This document shows, in pieces, positions 48,481-58,406 of a DNA stretch of 64,000 bases; within the stretch, counting starts at the first letter, position 1, and every line of letters begins with the position of its first letter. Position numbers and translations under genes: made by a program. Origin of the DNA: Opitutaceae bacterium (GTDB lineage: Bacteria; Verrucomicrobiota; Verrucomicrobiia; Opitutales; Opitutaceae); NCBI GenBank assembly GCA_016795565.1, contig JAEUGW010000002.1, positions 62,001-126,000 on the forward strand, read 5' to 3'. Below the pieces are notes generated by a model, which was given only the letters and a program-made list of their open reading frames with translations, did not search any database and was not told where the DNA came from.

Positions 48481-50178
48481 TCAGGCCTTGGATTTCCAGT
48501 CGCGCATTGGCACGGGCACATCCAGCCGGTCGGCGCACTTCTGCGCAAGATCGTAGCCGGCGTCGGCGTGGCGGATGACGCCCATCATCGGGTCGTTGGT
48601 CAGCACGCGCTCAAGGCGGGCGGCGGCTTCGGTCGTGCCGTCGGCGACGATGACCTGGCCGGCGTGCTGGCTGTAGCCGATGCCGACGCCGCCGCCGTGG
48701 TGGAAGCTGACCCACGACGCGCCGCTGGCGATGTTGACCATGGCGTTGAGGATGGCCCAGTCGCTGATGGCATCGGAGCCGTCCTTCATCGCCTCGGTCT
48801 CGCGGTTCGGGCTGGCGACCGAGCCGCAGTCGAGGTGGTCGCGGCCGATGACGATGGGCGCCTTCACGCGGCCGTCGGCGACCATCCGATTGAAGAGCAG
48901 GCCGGCGCGGTGACGTTCGCCGAGGCCGAGCCAGCAGATGCGTGCGGGCAGGCCTTGGAAGGCCACGCGCTCACCGGCCATCTTCAGCCAGCGGTGCAGG
49001 CCCTCGTCCTTGGGAAAAAGCTCCAGGAGCGCGCGGTCGGTGGCGGCAATGTCCGCCGGGTCGCCCGAGAGTGCCACCCAGCGGAAGGGGCCGCGGCCGA
49101 GGCAGAATTGCGGCCGGATGTAGGCCGGCACGAAGCCCGGGAAGTCGAACGCGCGCTTCACACCTTGGTTGAAGGCGTGCTGGCGGAGGTTGTTGCCGTA
49201 GTCGAAGGTCATTGCGCCGCGCTTCATCAGCGTGAGCATGGCCTTTACGTGACGGGCCATCGAGGCGAGCGAGAGCTTCTGGTATTTCTTCGGGTCGGCC
49301 TTGCGGAGCCTGGCCGCAGCCTTGAGATCATAGCCGACCGGCACGTAGCCGACGAGCGGGTCGTGCGCGCTGGTCTGGTCCGTGAGTGAATCGACGGGGA
49401 TTTTCCGGACGAGCAGGCGCTCGAGCAGGTCGGTGATGTTGGCCACGACGCCGACGCTGAGGGCCTTGTGGTCCCCGGCGTAGGCGACGGCGCGATCAAT
49501 GGCGGCGTCGAGGGAGGGAGCGATCTCGTCGAGGTAGCGGTCGTGGACGCGCTTTTGCAGGCGCGATTTGTCCACGTCGGCGATGAGGCAGGTGCCGCCG
49601 GCCATGGTGATGGCGAGCGGTTGCGCTCCGCCCATGCCGCCGCAGCCGCCGGTGACGCAGAGCCGGCCGGCGAGCGTGCCGCCGAAATGCTGGCGCCCCT
49701 GCTCGGCGAAGGTCTCGTAGGTGCCCTGGAGAATGCCCTGCGTGCCGATGTAGATCCACGAACCGGCCGTCATCTGGCCATACATCAGCAGGCCGCGCTT
49801 CTCGAAATCATCGAAGATTTCCTGCGTGGCCCATTTCGGCACGAGGTTGCTGTTCGCCAGCAGCACACGCGGGGCGTTCGGGTGGGTGCGGACGATGCCG
49901 ACGGGCTTGCCCGACTGCACGAGGAGGGTTTCGTCCGGCGCGAGTTGCTTGAGCGACTCGATGATGGCATGGAAGGCCGGCCAGTTGCGGGCGGCCTTGC
50001 CGCGGCCGCCATAGACGACGAGGTCGGCGGGGCGTTCGGCAACCTCGGGATCGAGGTTGTTCATCAGCATCCGCATGGCGGCCTCGGCGGCCCAGGAGCG
50101 GCAGGTCAGGACCGATCCGCGCGGAGCGCGAATCGGTCTGATTTTTGATTTTTGATTCTCGATTTTCGATTGGGACAT
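48481..50178 (-). CDS. hutU: urocanate hydratase
   Basis: Second step of histidine degradation: urocanate to imidazolone-propionate, with tightly bound NAD as electrophile. Seen: 565 residues from the ATG at 50178. The body aligns by eye with known HutU from [14 protein letters not shown] onward: [17 protein letters not shown] near residue 145, the NAD-binding [12 protein letters not shown] near 190, the active-site cysteine in [17 protein letters not shown] near 420, and [15 protein letters not shown] near 520. Oddity: residues 2-14 ([13 protein letters not shown]) come from a short A/T-rich simple repeat and replace the usual N-terminal residues. It follows hutH; palindrome A4 lies between them. 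Confidence 0.95.
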   Translation of the reverse strand: MSQSKIENQKSKIRPIRAPRGSVLTCRSWAAEAAMRMLMNNLDPEVAERPADLVVYGGRGKAARNWPAFHAIIESLKQLAPDETLLVQSGKPVGIVRTHPNAPRVLLANSNLVPKWATQEIFDDFEKRGLLMYGQMTAGSWIYIGTQGILQGTYETFAEQGRQHFGGTLAGRLCVTGGCGGMGGAQPLAITMAGGTCLIADVDKSRLQKRVHDRYLDEIAPSLDAAIDRAVAYAGDHKALSVGVVANITDLLERLLVRKIPVDSLTDQTSAHDPLVGYVPVGYDLKAAARLRKADPKKYQKLSLASMARHVKAMLTLMKRGAMTFDYGNNLRQHAFNQGVKRAFDFPGFVPAYIRPQFCLGRGPFRWVALSGDPADIAATDRALLELFPKDEGLHRWLKMAGERVAFQGLPARICWLGLGERHRAGLLFNRMVADGRVKAPIVIGRDHLDCGSVASPNRETEAMKDGSDAISDWAILNAMVNIASGASWVSFHHGGGVGIGYSQHAGQVIVADGTTEAAARLERVLTNDPMMGVIRHADAGYDLAQKCADRLDVPVPMRDWKSKA

Positions 50179-50197
50179 CAGAGGAGGGATTTGGAAA

Positions 50198-50247
50198 TGT
50201 AGGTTGCGTGCTTGCACGCAACGTGGCGCGCGAGCGCGCCACCTACA
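50198..50247. repeat. TGTAGG-type double-hairpin palindrome A4, supplies the hutH stop
   Basis: A 50-bp element with ends TGTAGGT and ACCTACA. Hairpins are GTTGCGT-gcttgc-ACGCAAC and GTGGCGC-gcgagc-GCGCCAC. On the minus strand the terminal TAG (50243-50245) is the stop codon of hutH. Confidence 0.88.
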
Positions 50248-51781
50248 GGAGGCGGCCCACGGCTTTTTGGGTGACCGAGGCGATCTGTTCGCTGCGGACG
50301 AGAGCGAGGGCGGTTTGGACATCGTTATGGAAGAGCCGGTCGGCCTGCGCGAAGGGGATGTGGCGGCGGATCTCGGCGAAGGCCGCCTCGATGCCGGGGC
50401 CCGACCTGAGCGGGCGCAGGAACTCCAGGCCCTGCGCCGAGCACATGAACTCGATGGCGAGGACGGTCTCGGTGTTCTTGACCACCTCGAGCAGTTTGGT
50501 GGCGCTGATGGAGCCCATCGAGACGTGGTCCTCCTGGCCGAGCGAGGAGGGGATGGAGTCCACCGAGGCCGGGTGAGCGAAGACCTTGTTTTCGGAAACG
50601 AGGGCGGCCGCGGTGTATTGCGGGATCATGAAGCCGGAGTTGAGGCCGGTGTCTTTCATGAGCAGGCGCGGGACCTTGAGATCGCCGATGGTGTCGCCGT
50701 GCAGCAGCATGTAGATGCGGCGCTCGGCGATGGAGGCGAACTCGGCGGTGGCGATGGCGAGGTAGTCGAGGATGAAGGCCAGCGGCTCGCCGTGGAAGTT
50801 GCCGCCGCTGATGACCTCGCCGTTGTCGAAAACAAGCGGGTTGTCGGTGGCGGAGTTGATCTCGGTCTCGACGACGCTGCGGGCGTGCTCGATGGCGAGG
50901 CGCACGGCGCCGTGCACCTGCGGCACGCAGCGGAGGGAGTAGGGGTCCTGCACCTTGGCGCAGTCGGCATGCGACGGCAAAATCCTAGAGCCTTTGAGCA
51001 ACTGGCGCAGGTTGCTTGCGACATCCCGCTGCCCCTGATGGGGCCGGGCGGCATGGATGCGGGCGTCGTAGGGTGCCGCGCTGCCGCGGGCGGCCTCGAG
51101 GGTCATGGCGGCGGCGATGTCGGCGGTCTTCGCGACGTTCTGGATGCGCAGCAGACAGTGGACGGCGTAGGCCGCCATGAACTGCGTGCCATTGATCAGG
51201 CCAAGGCCCTCCTTGGACTGGAGCTTGAGGGGCTTGAGCCCGAGGCGCCGGAGCACCCGGGCGGAGGTCAGGCGTTTGCCTTGGTAATCCATCTCGCCGA
51301 GGCCAAGCAGCGGGAGGACCATGTGCGCCAGCGGGGCGAGGTCGCCCGAGGCGCCGAGGGAGCCCTTGGTGTAAACTACGGGCAGGGCGTCGGCGTTGTA
51401 GAAACGGATGAGGTAGTCCACGACGCGCTCGGTGACGCCCGACAAGCCGACGGCGAGGCCGTTGATCTTGAGCAGCAGCATCAGGCGCACGATCTCGGCG
51501 GACACCTCGTCGCCGACGCCGACGGCGTGGCTTAGAATCAGGTTTTCCTGGAGTTTCTCGATGTCGGCGGCGGGCACGCGCTGGTGGGCGAGGATGCCGA
51601 AGCCGGTGTTGATGCCGTAGTGCGGCGTCGGGTCGTGACGGAGCCGGTCAACCGTCCGCCGCGAGGCGCGGATGCGGGCGCGGGCGGCGGTGGCGAGCAC
51701 CAGGCGCTGGTCATCGCCGAGGGCGCGGCGGAGGCGGGCGAGGGTGAGGTTGCGGCCAGAAAGGGAAAGTGATCCGGGCAT
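50243..51781 (-). CDS. hutH: histidine ammonia-lyase
   Basis: First step of histidine degradation: deaminates histidine to urocanate. Seen: about 512 residues from the ATG at 51781 ([20 protein letters not shown]); a start at 51802 is possible. The Ala-Ser-Gly triad that forms the MIO cofactor is in [20 protein letters not shown] near residue 140. HYGINTGFG lies near 55, and the active-site lines RCVPQVHGA near 280 and [12 protein letters not shown] near 307. The HutH tail [19 protein letters not shown] follows. First gene of the hut operon. The stop codon is part of palindrome A4. A perfect 17-bp palindrome lies 48 bp upstream of the start. Confidence 0.96.
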   Translation of the reverse strand: MPGSLSLSGRNLTLARLRRALGDDQRLVLATAARARIRASRRTVDRLRHDPTPHYGINTGFGILAHQRVPAADIEKLQENLILSHAVGVGDEVSAEIVRLMLLLKINGLAVGLSGVTERVVDYLIRFYNADALPVVYTKGSLGASGDLAPLAHMVLPLLGLGEMDYQGKRLTSARVLRRLGLKPLKLQSKEGLGLINGTQFMAAYAVHCLLRIQNVAKTADIAAAMTLEAARGSAAPYDARIHAARPHQGQRDVASNLRQLLKGSRILPSHADCAKVQDPYSLRCVPQVHGAVRLAIEHARSVVETEINSATDNPLVFDNGEVISGGNFHGEPLAFILDYLAIATAEFASIAERRIYMLLHGDTIGDLKVPRLLMKDTGLNSGFMIPQYTAAALVSENKVFAHPASVDSIPSSLGQEDHVSMGSISATKLLEVVKNTETVLAIEFMCSAQGLEFLRPLRSGPGIEAAFAEIRRHIPFAQADRLFHNDVQTALALVRSEQIASVTQKAVGRLL

Positions 51782-51828
51782 GGAGAGCGGTTGGACGAGC
51801 AAGACAGCAGCGGCTGATTTTGAAAACT

Positions 51829-51845
51829 GTAATCCGGCGGATTAC
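51829..51845. promoter_or_regulatory. perfect 17-bp palindrome ahead of the hut operon
   Basis: GTAATCCG-G-CGGATTAC, a perfect inverted repeat of 8+1+8 bp, 48 bp upstream of the chosen hutH start. Position and symmetry suit a repressor or activator operator for hutHUGI. No hutC-like regulator is encoded nearby. Confidence 0.6.
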
Positions 51846-51934
51846 GACTTCCGGGCTAGTCACACCGTTGCCCCTGCTGGGCGCCCGGTGTATGTCCCAA
51901 GTTCTCGCCCGCTACCGCGCGGCGAAACATGGGC

Positions 51935-51961
51935 AAAAAAAGCCCGCCGGGAGCGGCGGGC
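51935..51961 (-). terminator. intrinsic terminator of the second hibernation-factor gene
   Basis: On the minus strand a perfect 7-bp stem (GCCCGCC/GGCGGGC) with a 6-nt loop is followed by TTTTTTT (51935-51941). It lies 25 bp past the stop of the gene at 51986. Confidence 0.9.
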
Positions 51962-51985
51962 TGGCAAGGGAAGGAGGGCGGGGCG

Positions 51986-52363
51986 TCAGACGGCCTTCGG
52001 CAAGGCGACGCCATCGAATTCGATCGCGCGGGGGTGGTTGCGCTTGTCCTTGTGCAGGCCGTGGCGCTTGCGCAGGCCCTGATCGAGTTTGTCCACGAGC
52101 AGGTCGATGGCCTTGTAGCAGTCCTCGGCCTCGACGGTGCAGTTGATGTCCGGGCCGTGGATGATGATGTGCCCCTTGGCGATAAACTTGTGCGCGTGGT
52201 CGTGTTTCCGGTCGCACTCCAACTCGACCTTCAGCCGCACGATGTGCCCCTCGTGGCGGAACAATCGCTCCATCTTATCCCGGACGTGGGCCTTGAGCCC
52301 GTCGGTGAGGTCAAGGTGGATGCCTGAAACGATGATTTCCTGGGGGTTATTGGCTTTGTTCAT
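51986..52363 (-). CDS. ribosome hibernation promoting factor family protein (second copy)
   Basis: Seen: 125 residues with the HPF/RaiA fold: IIVSGIHLDLTDGLKAHVRD, a basic middle (ECDRKHDHAHKFIAKGHIII), and CTVEAEDCYKAIDLLVDKLD followed by QGLRKRHG. It has a strong ribosome-binding site, AGGAGA, directly upstream on the minus strand and its own terminator. The other copy at 28460 has the same length and secondary structure but clearly different sequence, so the cell has at least two short HPF paralogs. Known of the family: they bind the decoding centre in stationary phase. The C-terminal long-HPF dimerisation domain is absent. It is divergent from the rluA-like gene across 209 bp. Confidence 0.9.
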   Translation of the reverse strand: MNKANNPQEIIVSGIHLDLTDGLKAHVRDKMERLFRHEGHIVRLKVELECDRKHDHAHKFIAKGHIIIHGPDINCTVEAEDCYKAIDLLVDKLDQGLRKRHGLHKDKRNHPRAIEFDGVALPKAV

Positions 52364-52572
52364 GATTCTCCTTATGGGTTAACGACACAAATCGCTCCGC
52401 GAATGAGCTTCACCATTCTGTTTTCCGTTCGTCGCTGCCTCCGTCCGTAGGACCGGGGCCAGCCTGACTGGGGACAACCGCTTCATTCGACAGCCACAAT
52501 TTCTATGCGCCAGCGGTTGTTTTGCAATGCTTCTCACGACAAAATCAGACAATAAGTTTTGAACATTTTCGC

Positions 52573-53433
52573 ATGAGCCTTGACGCCGATGAACTGCCCC
52601 CCGCCGCGCCACCCTTGGTGGACCGGGCCGACCTGCGCCGTTGGGTGCTGTTGGACGACGAACGCCTGCTGGTGATCGACAAGCCGGGCTGGCTGGTGGT
52701 GCATCCCTCGAAGAATGGCCCGTGGTCGAGCCTGGCCGGGGCGGTGCGGGAGGAGTTCAAGCCCGATGCCATCCGTTTCATCTTCCGGCTGGATCGCGAG
52801 ACCAGCGGGGTGATTGTGCTCGCCAAGACCGAGGCCATGGGCGGCCGGCTGGGGAAAGCTGTCCTGCAGCGAAAGATCGGCAAGCTTTACGTGGCCCTGC
52901 TGGAGGGAGAACTGGGAGGCCCGGTCACGGTGAACCAGAGCCTCGGCCCCGACCCGACCGCGAATGTCACCGTGAAATCACGGGTCGTCCCGCCCGGCAC
53001 GCCGGGAGCCCAGGAGGCTCAGACGGTGTTTCACCCGCTGGTGGCGCGGGGCGGATACACCTTGGCCGGCGTTGAGTTGTTGACCGGTCGCAAGCACCAG
53101 ATCCGGGCCCATGCCGAGTGGCTGCGGCACCGCGTCGTGGGCGACAAGCTCTACGGGCCTGACCCGGGACTCTACCTGGAATTTGCCACGCAAGGCTGGA
53201 CGGAGTGGCATTCGGCGCTGCTCGGCACGACGCGCCAGGCGCTGCATTGTGCGGCCATCGATTTGCGACCGGCGGGGCTTGATTACCTGCTGCGAGCACC
53301 GTGGCCGCAGGATTTGGCGCGGTTCGCGGAGCGGCGCATGGACCTGCCGGCGGCCGAAGCGCAGAAATTGATCGACGGGTTTATTGCAGAAAAGCTGCCA
53401 GCGCCGCCCGCAGCACCGCGCCCTGCGTCGTGA
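52573..53433 (+). CDS. RluA-family pseudouridine synthase
   Basis: Isomerises uridine to pseudouridine in rRNA or tRNA. Seen: 286 residues from the ATG at 52573 (MSLDADELPPAAPP). A longer frame from 52522 was rejected. The RluA catalytic line is FIFRLDRETSGVIVLAKTEA near residue 74, with catalytic Asp in RLDRETSG; most relatives have HRLDRxTSG, here Phe replaces His. VIDKPGWLVVHPS lies near residue 35 and LLTGRKHQIRAHAEWLRHRV near 175. No S4 domain is seen, so it is not the RluD type. The 3' end overlaps the convergent peptidase gene by 53 bp. Confidence 0.92.
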   Translation: MSLDADELPPAAPPLVDRADLRRWVLLDDERLLVIDKPGWLVVHPSKNGPWSSLAGAVREEFKPDAIRFIFRLDRETSGVIVLAKTEAMGGRLGKAVLQRKIGKLYVALLEGELGGPVTVNQSLGPDPTANVTVKSRVVPPGTPGAQEAQTVFHPLVARGGYTLAGVELLTGRKHQIRAHAEWLRHRVVGDKLYGPDPGLYLEFATQGWTEWHSALLGTTRQALHCAAIDLRPAGLDYLLRAPWPQDLARFAERRMDLPAAEAQKLIDGFIAEKLPAPPAAPRPAS

Positions 53434-54130
53434 TGCGCTGCTCGAGCGGCTGCCCCGAGGAAGTCTCGAGGGTGTAGTTGAGGCCGCAATGCTTGTAGGC
53501 GAGGTAAAGCGCCTCGGGCCAGGTGTCGCGAAGAACCGGGTCGCTGACGGGACGGATGAGGCCGGGGGCGGCACTGGGGCGGCCATCGATGACGGCGGCG
53601 TCCTCGATGGGGCCGTGCAAGCGCGCCGCAGCCAGCATGGCGGGCGCCAGGCTGGCGTTGTCGCCGAGGTTGAGCTCGTAGAGGTAAAAGCCTCGCGCCT
53701 CCCAATCCTCGTGGACACAGATGACGAGATCGAAGCGCGGCTGCATCCGCAGCCAGGCGACGTGGGCCTGGACCTCGGCTGTGTGCAGGGACTTGTAGTC
53801 GCGGTTGAGATCGGTGCCGGCGAAGTTCTCGCGGGTGCTCTTCAGAAAGCCCGTCGGGTTCAGCAGCGGACAGACGAACCAGGTGCAGCGGTCGTCAAAA
53901 AATCCCGCTTCCATGAGTTGCAGCAGGGCCAGCGGCGGCGCGGGCTCATCGCCATGCATGCCGGCGGAAACATAGACCCGCGGACGGATACCCGGCGTGC
54001 GCTTGGTGTAGGCGTTGAGCGGATGGCCGTTGATGCCGCCGTAGAGCTGGGCCTTGAAGCCTGCCCGGCGCGCGGCGTCGTCGAAACGCCGCATGAATAC
54101 GGGTGGGTCGAGCGGCAGAAGTCCGGGCAT
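53381..54130 (-). CDS. M14-family zinc carboxypeptidase / AstE-like hydrolase
   Basis: Seen: 249 residues from the ATG at 54130 (MPGLLPLDPPVFMRRF). The frame continues 33 codons upstream through an A/T-rich inverted repeat and was cut there. Zinc-binding H-x2-E is in VYVSAGMHGDEPAPPLALLQ near residue 65. The next metal ligand is in DLVICVHEDWEARGF near 147. A late catalytic Glu is in YTLETSSGQPL near 220. NRDYKSLH and LNPTG are also M14 lines. No signal peptide, so cytoplasmic. The substrate could be a peptide, murein fragment or N-acyl amino acid. Its 3' end overlaps the rluA-like gene by 53 bp. Confidence 0.82.
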   Translation of the reverse strand: MPGLLPLDPPVFMRRFDDAARRAGFKAQLYGGINGHPLNAYTKRTPGIRPRVYVSAGMHGDEPAPPLALLQLMEAGFFDDRCTWFVCPLLNPTGFLKSTRENFAGTDLNRDYKSLHTAEVQAHVAWLRMQPRFDLVICVHEDWEARGFYLYELNLGDNASLAPAMLAAARLHGPIEDAAVIDGRPSAAPGLIRPVSDPVLRDTWPEALYLAYKHCGLNYTLETSSGQPLEQRITTQGAVLRAALAAFLQ

Positions 54131-54162
54131 GGAGAAAGACAGAGGATTCTTTGACAGAATGA

Positions 54163-54225
54163 ACAGGATTAACAAAATGGCTGATTCTGCACTCAATTCC
54201 ATTCGGTTCATTTTGTTAATCCTGT
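54163..54225. promoter_or_regulatory. 17-bp perfect inverted repeat in the divergent spacer before gltX
   Basis: ACAGGATTAACAAAATG (54163-54179) and CATTTTGTTAATCCTGT (54209-54225) are perfect inverted copies with a 29-bp spacer. The right arm ends 13 bp before the gltX start. Base composition is far more A/T-rich than the surroundings. It could be a leader hairpin or an old insertion. Confidence 0.6.
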
Positions 54226-54237
54226 CCATATAGACCC

Positions 54238-55629
54238 ATGTCTCAGGTTCGTGTCCGCTTCGCGCCCAGTCCCACGGGCTTCTTTCACATCGGCAGCGCC
54301 CGCACGGCGCTGTTCAACTGGCTTTATGCCCGCCACACGGGCGGCACGTTCATCCTGCGCATCGAGGACACGGATCAGGCGCGCAACAGCGAGGCCTTTC
54401 TCAACCTGATCTACGAGAGCCTGGACTGGCTCGGGATGGACTGGGACGAGGGCCCGGTTTTCCGCAAGAACGGCGGCGGCGACTACGGTCCCTACCGCCA
54501 GAGCCAGCGCGGCGACATCTACCAGCGCTACAAGCAGCAGCTCCTCGACAGCGGCCGCGCCTACGAGAAGGACGGCGCCATCTGGTTCAAGCTGCTCGGC
54601 GAGCGCTACAAGGTCTTCGATGATCACCGCAAGAAGGAGGTCGAGAAGGTGAAGACCGCGCCGGTCGTCATCGACGACCGGATCCGCGGCCGGGTCGAGC
54701 GTCAGGAGGATGAGGACTTCGTGATCTTCCGCTCCGACGGCAACCCGGTGTTCCATTTCGTGAATGTCGTGGACGACATCGAGATGAAGGTCTCGCACAT
54801 CATCCGCGGCGAGGACCACCTGTCCAACACGAGCAAGCACGTGCGCCTTTACGAGGGTTTCGGCGTCACGGCGCCGGTCTTCGCGCACATTCCGCTCATC
54901 CTGAAGTCGCCCGAGATGGGTCAGGGAAAGATGTCGAAGCGCGACAAGGGCGCCCTGATCGAGGAATACCAGCAGCGGCATTTCCTGCCCGAAGCGCTGG
55001 TGAACTATCTCGCACTGCTCGGCTGGAATCCCGGCGACGACCGCGAGAAGATGCCCATCGCCGACATCGTGAAACTCTTTGACCTGCCCGGCGTGAACCA
55101 GAGCAACGCCAAGTTCGACGGCAAGAAGCTCGCGAACATGAACATGGTTTACCTGCTCGAGCAGCCGGCCGATCGGTTCGTGTCCTTGGCCAGGGACTAC
55201 TTCGCCAAGCAGCCGACCGGCGCGACGGTCATGGCCAACGAAGCCTACTTCCGCGACATTATGCTGCTCGCCCAACCGAAGATCAAATCGGTGGACGAAC
55301 TCGGTGCCTACACCGGCTATTTCTTCACCGACGATTTCTCCATCGATCCGAAGGTGACGGAGAAGGTGATGGCCAAGGGCGATCCGAAGGCGCGTCTTAC
55401 CGAGCTGGGCGCCGCCGTGCCGGCGATGGATTTTTCAAGCGACGCCACCATCGAGACCGCCCTCAAATCACTCGCCGAGAGCAAGGGCCTCGGCTTCGGC
55501 GACTACCAGGCCGTGGCGCGCCTCGCGGTGTCCGGCACCAATGCCGGCCCGAGCCTCACGAGCATCTTCCGCGTGCTGGGGAAGGAGAAGGTATTGCAGC
55601 GGCTGCGGAAGCTTCTGGAGGTTTCCTGA
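54238..55629 (+). CDS. gltX: glutamate--tRNA ligase
   Basis: Charges tRNA-Glu. Seen: 463 residues, normal for bacterial GluRS. Class I HIGH motif in [20 protein letters not shown] at about residue 16. The Glu-binding line [14 protein letters not shown] is near 40. The KMSKS motif is [15 protein letters not shown] near 230. The C-terminal anticodon-binding helices end in [21 protein letters not shown] glnS gene is also present, so GluRS is probably discriminating. Oddity: the last 27 codons have a diverged second copy at 56314-56395, on the far side of a toxin-antitoxin pair. Confidence 0.97.
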   Translation: MSQVRVRFAPSPTGFFHIGSARTALFNWLYARHTGGTFILRIEDTDQARNSEAFLNLIYESLDWLGMDWDEGPVFRKNGGGDYGPYRQSQRGDIYQRYKQQLLDSGRAYEKDGAIWFKLLGERYKVFDDHRKKEVEKVKTAPVVIDDRIRGRVERQEDEDFVIFRSDGNPVFHFVNVVDDIEMKVSHIIRGEDHLSNTSKHVRLYEGFGVTAPVFAHIPLILKSPEMGQGKMSKRDKGALIEEYQQRHFLPEALVNYLALLGWNPGDDREKMPIADIVKLFDLPGVNQSNAKFDGKKLANMNMVYLLEQPADRFVSLARDYFAKQPTGATVMANEAYFRDIMLLAQPKIKSVDELGAYTGYFFTDDFSIDPKVTEKVMAKGDPKARLTELGAAVPAMDFSSDATIETALKSLAESKGLGFGDYQAVARLAVSGTNAGPSLTSIFRVLGKEKVLQRLRKLLEVS

Positions 55630-55654
55630 ACCCGGACGGGGCAAGGCGCCGACT

Positions 55655-55685
55655 TGACACCCCTCAGGTGTATGACAGGGTGTCA
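55655..55685. promoter_or_regulatory. inverted-repeat operator candidate of the second toxin-antitoxin pair
   Basis: TGACACCC (55655-55662) and GGGTGTCA (55678-55685) form a perfect 8-bp inverted repeat with a 15-bp spacer, ending 3 bp before the likely antitoxin GTG at 55689. It overlaps a TTGACA box. Toxin-antitoxin operons are normally repressed from such sites. Confidence 0.6.
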
Positions 55686-55688
55686 GAC

Positions 55689-55904
55689 GTGAAGCTGACC
55701 ACCCGCTCGCTCGTGCGCGACTTTCCGAAGGCCAAGGCCGCGGCCCGCAAGGGGCAGGCCGTGGAGATTGTGGACGGCAAGACTGGCGAGAAATTCCTGC
55801 TGACCGCCAAGCCGACCCGGACGTTCGGCGAACTGGCCGCGCGCGCCAAGGGGGTGTATGCCGGGCCACCCGACCTTTCCACCCGCGAGGGCTTCGGTGT
55901 CTGA
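55689..55904 (+). CDS. antitoxin of the second PIN toxin-antitoxin pair (Phd/RelB-like)
   Basis: Seen: 71 residues from the GTG at 55689 (MKLTTRSLVRDFPKAKAAAR). GTG codons at 55668 and 55680 are possible but fall inside the inverted repeat. The N-terminal half, RSLVRDFPKAKAAARKGQAV then EIVDGKTGEKFLLT, looks like a Phd/YefM-type DNA-binding domain. The C-terminal tail (FGELAARAKGVYAGPPDLST) would bind the toxin. Its stop overlaps the toxin start by 8 bp (GTGTCTGA), so translation is coupled. It starts 60 bp after the gltX stop. Confidence 0.85.
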   Translation: MKLTTRSLVRDFPKAKAAARKGQAVEIVDGKTGEKFLLTAKPTRTFGELAARAKGVYAGPPDLSTREGFGV

Positions 55905-56313
55905 GACCATTGCAGATACCGGTCCGTTGGTCGGTTGGATTAACCGACGCGACCAATGGCACGAATGGAGCGTAGGTGTCATGGAGGGGATGGAGCCACC
56001 GTTGCTAACCTGCGAGGCGGTGATTGCCGAAGCCGCTTGGCAGCTCGCGCCTTCGCGTGAAGCAGTGGACCGGCTCTACGGGCTGGTCGAAGCTGGCGCG
56101 CTGCGGATGGTGGACCTGCTGCCGGAGCATATGCCGCACATCCGAGCACTGGCGGCGAAGTATCGGCAGATGGATTTTTGCGATGCGGCGGTGGTCAGGT
56201 TGGCCGAGATTTTTCCGCAGGCCAAAGTTCTCACGACCGACTCGGAGCATTTCACAATCTATCGGCGCTTTCGTGACAAGCCGCTGGCCTTGATCCATCC
56301 CCAGAGCAAGTAG
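55897..56313 (+). CDS. PIN-domain ribonuclease toxin, second pair
   Basis: Seen: 138 residues from the GTG at 55897. A longer frame from 55858 lies inside the antitoxin and was rejected. PIN acidic residues: D7 in ETIADTGPLVGWI, E45 in CEAVIAEAAWQL, D93/D96 in QMDFCDAAVVRL and D115 in VLTTDSEHF, so the nuclease looks intact. The WINRRDQWHEW line is typical of the VapC group that pairs with Phd-like antitoxins. It is translationally coupled to the antitoxin by an 8-bp overlap. A stranded gltX 3' end begins directly after its stop. Confidence 0.9.
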   Translation: MSETIADTGPLVGWINRRDQWHEWSVGVMEGMEPPLLTCEAVIAEAAWQLAPSREAVDRLYGLVEAGALRMVDLLPEHMPHIRALAAKYRQMDFCDAAVVRLAEIFPQAKVLTTDSEHFTIYRRFRDKPLALIHPQSK

Positions 56314-56395
56314 CGGCCCGAGCCTCACGAGCTTCTTCCGCGTGCCGGGGAAGGAAAGGGTGCTAGCGCGGTTGGGGAGGTTGCTGGCCGTTTGA
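56314..56395 (+). pseudogene. stranded, diverged duplicate of the gltX 3' end
   Basis: Read in the gltX frame it gives GPSLTSFFRVPGKERVLARL then GRLLAV and TGA. The real GltX end is [20 protein letters not shown] then RKLLEVS. Codon alignment gives 61 of 78 identical bases plus a 3-base gap. There is no start codon and no upstream gltX. It begins exactly after the toxin stop codon. Confidence 0.85.
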
Positions 56396-56494
56396 GGTGG
56401 AACCGGGCCTCCGGACCGGTTTGCAGGACTTGCGGATGAAATCTGGGTTGCCTGCGCAAATTCTAACCAACCCGTCCGGAGGCCGGATTCCACC
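56396..56494. repeat. AGGTGGAAC-type palindromic repeat
   Basis: A 99-bp element with ends AGGTGGAAC and GATTCCACCT. The inner arms CCGGGCCTCCGGACCGG and CCCGTCCGGAGGCCGG are near-complementary. It lies between the stranded gltX end and glnS. The left arm is close to the element at 11460. Confidence 0.8.
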
Positions 56495-56499
56495 TTGCC

Positions 56500-58275
<1,776 letters not shown>

Positions 58276-58406
58276 TCCGGTCATAGAAGGGCAACGGCGC
58301 CGGTGATGCAACGCCGCAATTTATGCGCAGTGCCGCCCGCGCGAATCGCTTTGCCTTCGCGCCCATGGCCCGCCGACTATCCGTCTCGCATGACCGCTTC
58401 CCGCCC

